Source: Typha latifolia | Lineage: Eukaryota; Streptophyta; Magnoliopsida; Poales; Typhaceae | Length of the DNA: 64,000 nucleotides | Reading direction: 5' to 3' | Assembly (NCBI GenBank): GCA_019914945.1 | Contig: CM034104.1 | Coordinates: forward strand, 2,172,501-2,236,500 | Shown: positions 43,657-55,125 of the stretch, one piece after another | Position numbering within the stretch: the stretch's first letter is position 1 | How the letters are laid out: each line of letters starts with the position of its first letter | Program-made: the position numbers and the translations under genes | The notes under the pieces: model-generated | What the model was told of the DNA's origin: nothing | Database searches by the model: none | Seen by the model: only the letters and a program-made list of their open reading frames with translations

Positions 43657-46600
43657 ATGGACGATGAGCTCGCGAGGCGTCTGTTCTGGATCCGACGGAC
43701 GGTGATGCAGATGCTAAGGGACAGGGGGTACCTGGCGGTGGACTACGAGATCAGCATGAGGAAGGTCGAGTTCCTCCACAAGTTTGGGGAGAGCGTCAAT
43801 AGAGATGACCTCCTCATCAACAAGTCCAAGAAGAACATTCCCAGTGACCAAGTAATTTTTTCGCCTATTTATGTTTTAATAGATATATATAAATTTCGTT
43901 CTAGGTTCGTTGGAGTGGAGTGTTCGATGATTGGTTGGTCACTATATGCTTAAGATTTCTGCTGAAATTGTCACTCCTGGCATATGCATCTGTGATAAAG
44001 TTTGAAAGTTTTGCTAATTATCGTAGAAGTCAGTTTTAATTTGGCATCTAAATACTTAACATATCGTGTCAGGTTAGTGATATTGCAGGGAGGAGTAAAA
44101 AGATTTGTGCTTTCTTATTGTGATATTGCAGTTTTTCGGATTCATTGGTTTAGTGTGTTAATAGTGGGTTCTTTTGAATGACTATAGGGGTGAAAGATCA
44201 TTATTTTAGTTTGGGCTATGTTAATTATTGTTCTTTGCTGATCTGCAATTTGATTCAGTTAAAGTGATGGAGAGAATTGTTCAGGCGAGTTAATTTCCTG
44301 GTCCATGTTCTGGAGTTGGTTCTTGAGTTTCTTTAGTATCACAGGGAGGCCATACAAATACTAGAGAAAAAGTTAAGAACGCATTTCTGTAAATAAAAGA
44401 GCACATAAATTGCCCTGAGAAATCACTATTTCAATTTTCCAAGGCTTTTTCACTTCTGGATATCCTTTCAGTGATCATTATATATCAATGTGGAACAAAT
44501 AAATTATAGTCGTTAACAACTAACTTGCAGTTAATTTCATACTGTAATTTCTGCGACATGCATTTAGAGATTATGGCTTCTTCAAATGAAGAAGTTTAAA
44601 ACTTTGTTTTCCTATTGCATGTGGAGGCAACTGTTGCAGGTTGGAAAGTAAATACAAATAGTTTTGACTTTTGAGTTCATCGTATCTTTAAACATAGGGT
44701 AAACCTTGCAAAATCGAAAAAGAACAGTCCCTGCTACAAGAGGAGGAAAGAAGTTACATATGTTTGACTCAGAAAAAGTAATATGGTTGTCTATGTATTT
44801 CATTACTTGTTTATACCAATGGTCATTAGCATATGTGTTAAGATCCAATTGTTGCACTTGCCTTTTTCTCTGTTGCTTTTATCATGTAACCTTCGCCGCT
44901 GGGATCTCGTGTCCAAGAAACTATGATTAGTTGGGTAATGCTACAAGTAAATGCAGCCCTACTACGCAGTTATATAATGTTCAGAGTGTGAAAGCGTTCT
45001 TAAAAATTAAAAGTTTATTTGGTAGAATTTCTTGTACTGGAATCTTGTTCCTACAGATGCCTTGTTGCAACGATATGCGTATGCCAATCAAGTCTCTCAT
45101 TCCTGCATTTTCTGTATGAAAGCAGATCTATGCAATCTTTCCAAATGATGAAAAAGTCAGTATGAAGCACATAGAGAAGTACATTGAGTTGATGAAGTCA
45201 GAAAGTGTTCCAGAGCAATATTAGTTCTTTAGCAGAATCTGACTCCTTTTGCAAAATCGTACATTCAAGAACTGTCTCCAAAATTTCATTTGGAGATTTT
45301 CCAGGTAAGTTGGAAACGATTAGATTGTTAGACATACATATAATTACAAGTTATGTGTCACTAAGTTTTGAAATAAAAATTTTATCTTATGACATCCATA
45401 TTAATTTTGCTTTTATACTGCTTCCCAAAGGAGCATTTGTGCTGCAGGAGGCAGAGCTGCTTGTCAATATCAAGGAACATATTCTCTTTCCTGACCATCA
45501 AGTGCTTACTAATGAGGAAAACGAAACTTTCTTAGAGCAGTATACCCTAAAATAAACTGAGGTATGTTTTAATTCTTACATTCTTTTCCAGGAAAATCAT
45601 TAATTATACTCAACTGTGAATTTCATTCTGCATTGAAATTACAACAAATGGAAATTTTATCCCTGGTAAAAACATGAAGCTAATTTGCTACAACCTCTAA
45701 ATTGTAAAATTTCACGAGTCTTCTGCCAAGTGCCAACATGGGGCCTAGGAAGGACAAGACGCTTGTAGCCTTAGCCTGTTGAGATTCCGTTTCTGTTGCG
45801 TTAACCTGCACAAAAATAATTGAATTATGAAGTTCTGTTGACATTGTTCTGCATCTTAAAGCATTTGAAAGAAGGGATTTGAGAAAACTTGGGTTTCAGA
45901 AGCATCCAAGATATGCCCAACTTCGCAAGCATACACCAATCACCTTCAGGTATCCTAGAAAGAATGAGTTCTGGATGAGCTCCCACGCACCACCATTCTA
46001 ACTGGTAAAAGTGGCTTCCATGATGAAATCTGATATTTGATGATATTCTTTCTATTTCTCTCTCTTAATTGGGAGGCTTATTATTGTTTGGTTCCAACTT
46101 GTCTGGATCTACTTGATCAGCTCTCTTACCGACAAAGAGAGTAAGCAGCTCATTGCATACCATAAGACTTCTTTTTGACAAAAAAAAAAAGAAAAAGAAA
46201 GAAAGAAAGAGCTGCAGCCTTGTTCCATTGAAACATAAAAATAATTAACCTCCATTGACAGAGGTCAACAAACACAGAAAAGAACCATAGTATCACCAGT
46301 ACAGCATATCAACCCCCCTACCACAATATCAACACAATCACAAGACCACCACTGGGCCAAAAACCACAACAACAATACTCCCTAACATCACAGCAGAGTA
46401 TAGTTACAAAACTAAATCCTGAGAAAAGTATTCAGTAACATATAGAATACTACATCTAGATAACTGAACTTTCAGAACAACCCCATAAATCATCCTTTTT
46501 GCTCCCTTGGCTGCCTTTTCTCCTTGAATTCTTGCTCAGCAAAAGAATAGAGAGGTAGCCAACCACACAGTCAACCATTTCCTTGTCTCCTTGTTCATAG

Positions 46601-47690
46601 TTTTATTCTGTCCTGAGAGCTGATCTCTCACATGTTTAGGACTTTTTTGTACCCAAAAGAATCTGCCCATCCGCTGAAGAAATTTTTTCACATATGAACA
46701 CCTGAGGAATAAATGCTCCACAGTCTCATCCCTGCTACAGAAGACACGTTGAGAGCTCCCGGACCATCTTTTGCTCAGCCATCATCTCTGGTTAAAATGC
46801 GATTGTGACTCATTTTCCACAGCTTAGGTAAAGATCTAGATATCAATCCCATATTATTTAGAAATCTATATAGAGATCTCATGATGTAAATAACATCAGT
46901 AGAGAACCTCCATCTTGCAATATCTTTACCCCCACCAAATAGAGCCCCACTATTCACCACAATATACCGGCTGTTGTTTTTCAAGCTTCAAAAGCTCTGA
47001 TAACATTGTTAGTCCAGATGAATACCATAAGACTTATGAATAACAAGAAAAACTCTAGTCAACAGTAGATACATGTTAATGTTGAAGCAGTTATCCAATC
47101 CTAAAGTTGGTCATAATAAGAAATCAGGAATGCAGCAACCACCTGTTTGTCCTCAATGAGATCAAGATAAGCCAAATGCTTCCCTTTCTAACTTTTCACC
47201 ATACTCAGAAACAAATGAATGTCTTGTACTCTTGTGAGACTGATGTAAGAAATCTAACTAATAAGCTGGCTGTAGCACCTGAAAGGCTGAAGCAATGAAA
47301 TCAGTTCAGGTGCCTTTAGTTATTTGATATCTTCTTGAATTTTGATAAACAAATCCTTGCAGCATACGTGATTTCTTATCTCACACTTCACATATACCAT
47401 GATACTTCTAGAGTTGTAATCTATTTATTAGGTTATCACATTTGTATAATATCAGTAGATGCATATAAAATATGTATTCATGTAAATACATTTCTACATA
47501 ATTAATGCATCACTCTTCCACAAATCTAATCTTCGTCATTGATTGCATTGATTTCTGTACATCAGCTTCCAAGGATACAAGTCACTGACCCAGTCGCAAG
47601 TACTATGTCCTAAAACGTGGACAGGTTGTGAAGATCATCCGGCCAAGTGAGACTGCAGGCAGATATATTACCTAGCGATATGTTGTCTGA
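43657..47690 (+). pseudogene. RNA polymerase subunit 5 (RPB5/NRPB5-like) pseudogene
   Basis: Four exon remnants keep splice borders: 43657-43851, 45126-45304, 45447-45561, 47566-47690. Exon 1 is intact (MDDELARRLFWIRRTV, LRDRGYLAVDYEIS, NRDDLLINKSKKN). RPB5 is a shared subunit of nuclear RNA polymerases. This copy has at least five lesions. Exon 2 has a one-base deletion near 45211 and, in the restored frame, a TAG at 45230-45232. Exon 3 has a TAA at 45553-45555 where the family has Glu. Exon 4 has a one-base deletion near 47600 and a TAG at 47673-47675. Because introns are kept, it arose by DNA duplication rather than retroposition. Conserved words still readable are IYAIFPNDEKVSMKHIEKY, QEAELLVNIKEH and LPRIQVTDPVA. 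A working paralogue should exist elsewhere. Intron 3 carries a LINE insertion. Confidence 0.88.
46157..47035 (-). mobile_element. 5'-truncated L1-type LINE with 14-bp target-site duplication
   Basis: ATACCATAAGACTT occurs at 46157-46170 and at 47022-47035, bounding an 851-base insertion (46171-47021). The minus strand encodes LINE C-terminal sequence: RFLNNMGLISRSLPKLWKMS, and a zf-RVT piece MEHLFLRCSYVKKFLQRMG ending in VWLATSLF. Frames are broken. The minus-strand 3' end is T-rich followed by GTCAAAAAG rather than a long A-tail. The target-site duplication shows insertion by target-primed reverse transcription into the intron of the RPB5 copy. Confidence 0.82.
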
Positions 47691-48504
47691 TTCAAATGCC
47701 AGAGACTTGGACATTTCTTTAGATCTTTCAGCATTAATTTCCATTGCCTATCTATCGAGAGGGCTTCAAGTGCAGTTCAACTACTTGAGAAAGATAATTA
47801 TTTCTCTACCAGAGAGTTAATTAACTCCTGCTCAGCTGCTACTCATAGTGAAAAGAAATAAGAAGAAAGTTTTATGTATGTAAAGAATTTGAATTGGGAA
47901 ACAACTGGTGATGAAGTTTAAGTAATGAATGTCTCTTGCATTAGTAATCTTTACAATTGAGCATCATGGTTCAAGTTTGCATTGCCATTCTCTTTTCTAT
48001 TTTCCAAGTTAATTAGGCACAAAGCTTCTGTTCCTTTCCACTCTTCCAGTATTCTGCTGTAAAACTGTAGAATAGAGCTCCTTACACCAAAACTCTCACC
48101 CTCCACCTCATTTTAACTTTTGTTATGTCAAGGGGAATGAAGAATAAATGATTCTGTTCTACGAGAAATCAGCAGACTTGTCAGCAATCTCATCGGGTTT
48201 CATCCAACATTGCGTCATTAAATTACTTGCTAAAATAGCTTAAAAATAGCACCAAAGGAAGAATAATATATGTCATTTCAATTATTTAACTTTATAATGT
48301 TACAATCTCTGGGAACATGGGAAGTACTTAAATTTAATCTACTGTTCTAACCTAATTTTGTGACGAAAAGGTTTTTCTGTTATGGTTGGTTTAATCCAAT
48401 CCATTTCCTTCCCAAATCCGAATTAAGAGCAACTCATTAATGCTAGTTCCACAATTACCACTTCACAAGATTAACTTTACTGGTAATAAGGGATCTTTTC
48501 TCTT
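47691..48504. other. Intergenic DNA upstream of the cyclin gene
   Basis: AT-rich. No gene or repeat was recognised. Confidence 0.4.
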
Positions 48505-48517
48505 TCCTTACGCCCCC

Positions 48518-48612
48518 AACGGCTAGTTCTATCAAGGCGTCCCCACTTATGTTCTCTGCCGTTGGATCTCATACGATCGGACCGTTGGCTTTTTCAAATG
48601 AATTCGACCGTT
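48518..48612 (+). promoter_or_regulatory. Cluster of four MSA-core (AACGG) elements, cyclin B promoter
   Basis: AACGG cores occur at 48518-48522 (+) and as CCGTT at 48559-48563, 48582-48586 and 48608-48612 (-). Three read CCAACGG or GCCAACGG in context. MSA elements bind three-repeat MYB proteins (MYB3R) and confer G2/M expression of plant B-type cyclins. They lie 360-455 bases upstream of the ATG, just before the long leader. Confidence 0.75.
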
Positions 48613-48766
48613 GGAGGGAGCCGACGCCAGAAAAAGGAACCCGAAACTTCTCTCTATCTCTCTCTCTTCCTCCCTTCCGCCCTTTTTATGTGAGACCCCA
48701 CAACGAAACCAAAGAAGGGGAGAAAGAAGAAGAAGAAGAGGAGAGAAGAGAAGAAGTGAGGAGAGG

Positions 48767-48768
<2 letters not shown>

Positions 48769-48824
<56 letters not shown>
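48769..48824 (+). repeat. (GA)n microsatellite in the cyclin B leader
   Basis: An almost perfect GA dinucleotide run of about 56 bases within a purine-rich leader. Confidence 0.95.
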
Positions 48825-48829
<5 letters not shown>

Positions 48830-48973
48830 AAGGTTGTCTTCTTCTTTCACAGCTGAGGCCATACGGTGGCTGCTCGACTCCATTCCTTTCTCTCGTTGGT
48901 GTTCTCGAGTCTCTTTGGGCAAATCGAGGAAGAAGAAGGAGGTGTTGGAGAAGAAGAAGAAGAAGAAGAAGCC

Positions 48974-51519
48974 ATGACTTCGAGGCATCAAGCGGTAGTT
49001 TCTCAGCAGCAGAGAGGTAATAATGAAAGAGATCTCTTTCTTGATTGTCTTTAAGGAAAACCCAAATCTTTCGTCGCTTTCTTGAGTAGATCTTTTTACA
49101 TTTCCTTGTATTATTATCTTCTCTTTTCTTCGGTGGCTTCTGCAAAGATCTCCTTGTGTTGTCATCACATAAATCTGGGCATGTTAGAAATTTCTCGTCG
49201 GAAAATAATTAAGAACAAAGGGGATCGTTTTCAAGAGAGTCAAGAATCCAAAGCTTTAATGCTTTTCTTGAGTAACCTATTCGCTTCCTCTGCATCCTAG
49301 GAATTTCTTTTCACTATTCTAGGAATACTATTTGATTACACGGATGTTTCTCGAACAATTTACTGAATTCTCGGTAGGGTTTGCGCTTTCCCCAATTTTT
49401 CCCCAATGAAGAGCTTTCCTTTTCAAACAAGAACCTTGTTATTTCAAAAGCTTCCTGTTCCTTTCCATGAGTTCCTTATAATGATGTAACCAATCCTCAT
49501 CAGGTGGGATTGTACCTGCCGGCAAGCAGAAGGCTGCCGCCGGAGCAGATGGGAAGAATCGGCGAGCCCTCGGAGACATCGGGAATCTGGTTAACGTACG
49601 AGTTGCTGAAGGGTAATAAAGCCTAATAATATCGTTTCAGACCCCATAGTTCAGCACTACTTTCTTTCTCTTTCCAAATCTTTACATGATTTTTATGTAA
49701 TCAGGAAACCACAGCCACAGATCAATCGTCCAATTACTAGGTGGGTACTCCTCAAATTGTGTACTAATAATTCCCTTTAGGTTCTTCCTCCTTTCTTACT
49801 TACATTCAATTCTTTACCGCAGAAGTTTCGGTGCTCAACTCCTCGCAAATGCTCAAGCCGCCGCCGCTGCCGCTGCCGCTGCTAATAAGGTACTTGGTAT
49901 TCAATCTTGTTACTTTTCTTGTCGAAGAATTAGATCGAATTAATCTTATTATGAAGACTATCATTATTACACACAGAAAGCAGTAGCAATTCCTGTCGAT
50001 GGAGCTGTGGGAAAGGCCGGAGCAAAAGCAACTAAGAAGGATGTCATTAAGGCCAAGCCCGAGAATGTTACCACGGCAGTCGTTGCTGACATTGATGAGA
50101 GAGCAAAGCAAATGTCCAAGTGCAGTATCAGTTCTCATGGCAAATCTTCGCGAAAGACGATTCACACGCTTTCTTCAGTACTTACTGCTCGGAGCAAGGT
50201 GTTTGATCGATTCACACTTTTCTCCTGAGAGATAGAGAGTAAAACATTATGGATTATTATCTTACTGTTGTTATTTGGTCAGGCTGCTTGTGGAGTTACA
50301 GACAGACCAAAAGAGTTGATCCACAATATCGATGCGGCTGACGGCGACGATCAATTGGCTGTTGTGGATTATGTGGAAGATATCTACAAGTTCTATAAAC
50401 TTGCTGAGGTACTTTCATTATTGTCTGCACATTTTGATGCCTTTAACTCTAATACTAAGATGTATTCATTTTCTTTTTCTTTGTGCAGAATTCAAGCAGG
50501 CCACATGACTACATGGAGTCTCAGGTCGAGATCAACGCGAAGATGAGAGCCATCCTTGCCGATTGGATTATCGAAGTGCATCACAAATTTGAGCTGATGC
50601 CTGAGACCCTCTACCTCACATTCTACATCATCGATCGCTACCTCTCGATGGAGACAGTAACGAGGAGAGAGTTGCAGCTTGTAGGAGTCTGCGCCATGCT
50701 CATCGCCTGCAAGTACGAGGAAATATGGGCTCCAGAGGTGGTGTTACAACATTGTCAATTTTCATCGTATTTACTTTGTCTTCTTCACCCCTTTTCTGCT
50801 CTAAATTCTCTCTATCAACTCTTGTGCAGGTCAATGATTTCATCTGCATATCAGACAGGGCATACACCAGAGAGCAGATACTGGTGATGGAGAAAGGAAT
50901 TCTGAACAAACTGGAGTGGAACTTAACAGTTCCCACACCTTATGTTTTCCTTGTCAGATTTCTGAAAGCTGCTATCTGTGATAAAGAGGTGGAAGCTGTT
51001 GAGACTACTGTCCTAATTCCTGAGAGTTATGGAGTCTACTTGTTTGTTAACTTTGTTTTCCTTTGCTAATAAATAATATGCAGATGGAGCACATGGTTTT
51101 CTTCTTTGCTGAATTGGGTATGATGCAATACTCGCTGATCATGTATTGCCCATCGATGGTTGCTGCTTCTGCCGTCTACGCCGCTCGCTGCACGCTTAAG
51201 AAGAGCCCTCTTTGGACTGAGACACTGAGGCGCCACACCGGGTTCTCGGAGATACAGTTATTGTATGTTATTATATCTAGTTTATAACAAACAGCAGCGC
51301 AGCAGATGAACATTACTGAACAAAAGTTGTCGTTTTGGATATTGCAGGGACTGTACTCATATCCTGGTGAACTCTCATTCAACTGCTCCAGAGAGTAAAC
51401 TGAAGGTTGTGTATAAGAAGTACTCGAACGAGCAATTCGGTGCAGTTTCGATGCATCCTCCGGCGATAAAATTGATAGAGGAGTTGAAGGCTTCTTCTTC
51501 TTCTTCTTCAAGGAAATGA
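48974..51519 (+). CDS. CYCB1: B1-type mitotic cyclin
   Basis: Ten exons: 48974-49016, 49504-49612, 49705-49740, 49823-49889, 49977-50198, 50283-50408, 50489-50737, 50830-50988, 51084-51262, 51348-51519 (453 aa, in frame). It activates cyclin-dependent kinase for entry into mitosis. A destruction box RRALGDIGN (residues 34-42) marks it for APC/C ubiquitination. An Ala run and a Lys-rich stretch precede the cyclin box. The N-terminal cyclin fold starts [13 protein letters not shown] and includes [16 protein letters not shown], the B-type signature region, then [13 protein letters not shown] and [11 protein letters not shown]. The C-terminal cyclin fold includes [19 protein letters not shown] and ends near [15 protein letters not shown]. 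The start ATG follows a long purine-rich leader. The promoter has an MSA cluster. The B1 subgroup is inferred from the D-box form and length. Confidence 0.94.
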
Positions 51520-51522
51520 TTT

Positions 51523-51664
51523 GAGAGGAAGATATTTGTTTTGTTCTCATACTCTTTACTCGGGAGTTATTGTTGCATTTCTTAAGTATGTAAGAGGAGA
51601 TATTTGTTTTGTTTCATACTCTTTACTCGGGAGTATTGTTGCATTTCTTAAGTATGTATGAGGT
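51523..51664 (+). repeat. Tandem duplication (about 70-base unit) in the cyclin B 3' UTR
   Basis: Two head-to-tail copies, each containing ACTCTTTACTCGGGAGT and TTGCATTTCTTAAGTATGTA, start right after the stop codon. They differ by a few single-base indels and a substitution. Confidence 0.9.
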
Positions 51665-51740
51665 TGTCTGGCTATCTTATGAAATTATAATTCTACGTAA
51701 TGATGGTCTTTGCTAGCAAAATCATTTTTTTCCCTAAGAT

Positions 51741-51860
51741 ATTAGGGTTCTAGGGTTTATGGTTTTGGTTTAGGTGTCTAGGGGGTTTAGGGTTTTAAGG
51801 TTTGTAGTGTTTTTAGGTGTAGGGTCTAGGGTTTTTAGGGTTAGGGTTTAGGGTTTTAGC
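51741..51860 (+). repeat. Degenerate telomere-like TTTAGGG tract (left)
   Basis: Repeated TTTAGGG, TCTAGGG and TTTTAGGG words in a 120-base block. This is the plant telomere unit (TTTAGGG) with many length and base variants. Confidence 0.75.
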
Positions 51861-51865
51861 TCAAA

Positions 51866-52547
51866 AAAAAAAAGTTGGTATTTTGGGTGCGACGTGACTA
51901 ACATAAGTTAAGTATTGACATTGTGGCTGGCCTCGTGCTCGAGCCAAGAGCAGAGAGTTTGTATTATTGCCTAAATTTTATGATGACATCAGATGATGGT
52001 GAGAGGTATGTTTAGGTTGGTGACATAATTTATTTTTAGAAAGAGAAACATAAGTTAAGTATTTCGAATGCTCTTGAAATAATATGTATTTTTCATTTTA
52101 CCTAGTTTAATATTAATATTGAAGGATGTTCTATTAAGCATGTTTTAGTATTAAAATATACATTCAGTGGATTAGAGATAACTCATAGGTGATTATTGCT
52201 TTACATTGTTATATAGTTGTAGTTACTATGAGAAGTGATCATTTTGCACAAATTGAGGTATTTTGGAATAGAATATGATACAAGTAACTGATGACATACT
52301 TGCTACTGATTATTGAGTAATAATTCTTTCTTATGGGTCAATAACATAAATATATTTTCTATAATTGATTTTTGTAGAAGCATAGTACAATATTACCTAG
52401 ATATTAGGTCAAAGTTATGAAGCTCAAAAAGTTATATGAGACCATTATCGTTTTGGTTATAAGGATATGGAAATATGAATGTCGATCCATACAATACCAG
52501 TGTGATCTAAATTTTAGAGTCAAAATGTTTATAAGAGAGAAGGAAAA
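51866..52547 (+). repeat. Partial related copy of the LTR-like sequence
   Basis: AAAGTTGGTATTTTGGGTGC, a TTGTGGCTGGCCT word and a CTCGAGCCAAGAGCAG-like word parallel the start of the next block at 52575-52650 (AGTTAGTATCTTAGGCACGA, TTGTGGCTGACCTTATG). The remainder has diverged. Confidence 0.5.
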
Positions 52548-53809
52548 TGTAATAACCTAACCCAAAAAAAGAAAAGAAAAAAAGTTAGTATCTTAGGCAC
52601 GACGCAACCGGTCACATTGTGGCTGACCTTATGCTTGAGCCAAAAGTAGGTCACAAAAGTTTTCTCACCTGCCATGGCAGCCCCCCAGCCGCCAGGCCGG
52701 CCAACTCAGTAGAGCCAACTGGGGGTGGCTGGTACGGTAGTCATCATCACTACCGTAGAACCCCTACTATCTTCTCTCTAAATTCCTCTTCTTTAGCCTC
52801 TCTCATTCTTTCGCTTACGGATTTGCCGTTGTCATCCTTGGAACCCACCATCGTCACCTCCATTGAGCGCCAATCTCGAACCCCTTATTTGAGACATCGT
52901 GGACCCTGTTAGCAATGAGTTGCGTTTGACTGACGGATTAGAAAAATATGTGATTTGTATTTTCTAATTAGATTGCCAATAGTCTTATCTTCTAGACATC
53001 TTTCTCAAATTATGTTATATTATATATTATGTACACGCATGATTTGACCTCCAACATGATTATACAATATTAGACTGATTTTAGATATGAATATACTGAT
53101 GATATATTGAGATGTTCATAGATGAATAGATTATCTATACTTTTTGTCGAGTTGATCTATTACATGAGTATGCATGTGATAGATATACCATTGAAGACTG
53201 CACTAGATTATATTTCTTTTGACTTTCTTACCACCTAAATTCTTGAGTTGTATGATCGATTATAATACTGAATATATAGATATAATCTATCATGCATAAA
53301 AAATCATAAAAATATATGTATATATGATGTGATGGCTGGAGTTGTATCTAGTCCATACTGGTACTGGACGTACTCTTAACATATGACAGAGTATGGTGGT
53401 GACTAATGATTGTACTCTTAGCGTATGATAGAAAAATTTCCTTAGCGTATGACATGGTATAATTATCTTTAAAGATATCTGATGACATGATATGCTTTGA
53501 GTTTGTAGTATGATGGCAAGACAAGTATCGAATTTGTGAACAAACATAGTAGTCTAATATGGTGGATGATATTTAAAGTTGAGATTGTTGATTATGATAA
53601 TTAGATATATGTGGATTATATCTAACTTTGACATATATAATTATTGAGTGGTTGGTATGCATCATTACTAATGTGATTGTTATCACTTGATCATAATTGT
53701 TATATATCATATGTTGTTATATTAGGTGATATCATATTATAGTTTCATCATAAAATATATTTTTAGTTGAGAATATAATATGTCATTTATAAAATAATAT
53801 TGATTATAG

Positions 53810-53856
<47 letters not shown>

Positions 53857-54390
53857 TGTTATCGAGGATACATATATACATGCTCATACATGACATCATG
53901 CTTCATTCTGATTCATAATATATAGTACATGATATACTCTCTATTTGACATCACTGATTCGAGGTAATATTTATTTTAAGGCAAAAAAGATGTGAGTTAT
54001 AGATATGAGATTGCATAAAAGATAGTTTATATAGATATTGAGTTATGTCAATATTGTATATTTTTATATTCCACTATATTAGATTGTGTTTTGTATAATA
54101 AAAAATATTGTATAAGTTGAACGGTATTATAGTAGTTGTATCTTGATGGTTTATTATGGCTTATGTGGATCTTACTTGATTATGTTGTAATCTTGTGTAT
54201 ATTATTATGGACTTGGATATTCATATATTAACATATTTATTTGGCTGATAGTATAATTTATCTCTAAGATGAATTATGTTGAGTATATGTGTATCTGTGC
54301 GTAGCTGCCCCGTTCGTCTTGTCGCGTGCGTCGTGCGTGTCGTGTTGACAAGTGGATGAGCATGTGCCCGTGCCGAACGGGGGCATTACA
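52548..54390 (+). mobile_element. Probable solo LTR (TGTAAT...ATTACA)
   Basis: Starts TGTAATAACCTAACCC and ends CGAACGGGGGCATTACA. This TG...CA pair with TGTAAT/ATTACA inverted ends is common in plant Gypsy LTRs. About 1.84 kb. No gag or pol coding sequence was seen. No matching 5-bp target-site duplication could be seen (AAAA before, ATAC after), so rearrangement or a wrong boundary is possible. Contains a (TA)n(TG)n microsatellite at 53809-53853. Confidence 0.5.
53809..53853 (+). repeat. (TA)n(TG)n compound microsatellite
   Basis: About 16 bases of TA followed by about 29 bases of TG. Confidence 0.95.
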
Positions 54391-54420
54391 ATACATATGG
54401 TCTATGGTCTATGGTTTCTT

Positions 54421-55125
54421 GAGTTTAGGGTTTCTAGAGTTTTAGAGTTTAGGATTTAGGGTTAAGTTTTTTTAGTGGTTTTTTTTGGATTTCTAACATT
54501 TAGTGTTTCTAGGGTTTAGGGTTTCTAGGGTTACCTAGGGTTTAGGGTTTTTAGGTTTCTAGTGATTTTAGGGTCTCCCACTCTAGATGTTGCTTTTCTT
54601 TCTATTACTTCGAAAGTAGTTGCTTTAGATAACATTCTCTTTCTCGAGCTTTCATCGAGTGGTGTTTGTTTAAAGGGTGTGGTGGCACGAGGATGTGATT
54701 TGCCAAGAAGCTAGGGCAAACAAAGTCGTCCGACTTTATCAAGGCGGTCTTGGGAATGATAAGCACTACCTCGTGATCTTCCACTCCAACACTTCAATTG
54801 AATAATTAAGGTGCATGAATTCACTCCAACGTGGATTTAGTTTAGAAAACTATCAAATAAAATGTGTCCCAAGCAGAAATATCACAAGTACTGCCTCAGT
54901 ATTCTATGGTTTACGATTTCAAGGTTTTTCTAGGGTCTAGGGTTTCTAGGGTCTATGGGGGTTTCTAGTGTTTTCAGGGTTTAGGGTTAGGGTGGTTTCT
55001 CAAGTTGAGGGGTTTCAATAAGTTTCTACTGTTTAGGATTTTTAGGGTTTATAGGGTTTAGAGGTTTAGGATTTCTAGGTTTAGGGTTTGGGTTTCTAGG
55101 TTTTAGGGTCCTATTTGCTTTGAGT
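54421..55125 (+). repeat. Degenerate telomere-like TTTAGGG tracts (right)
   Basis: Two blocks (about 54421-54572 and 54905-55125) of TTTAGGG, TCTAGGG and TTTTTAGGG words. A 330-base unrelated stretch separates them. Same style as the tract at 51741-51860. Confidence 0.75.

Noticed and set aside
48549..49168. Long open frames on both strands across the GA-rich leader
   Set aside because: They come from the GA/CT microsatellite and purine bias, which suppress stop codons. The true cyclin start is at 48974.
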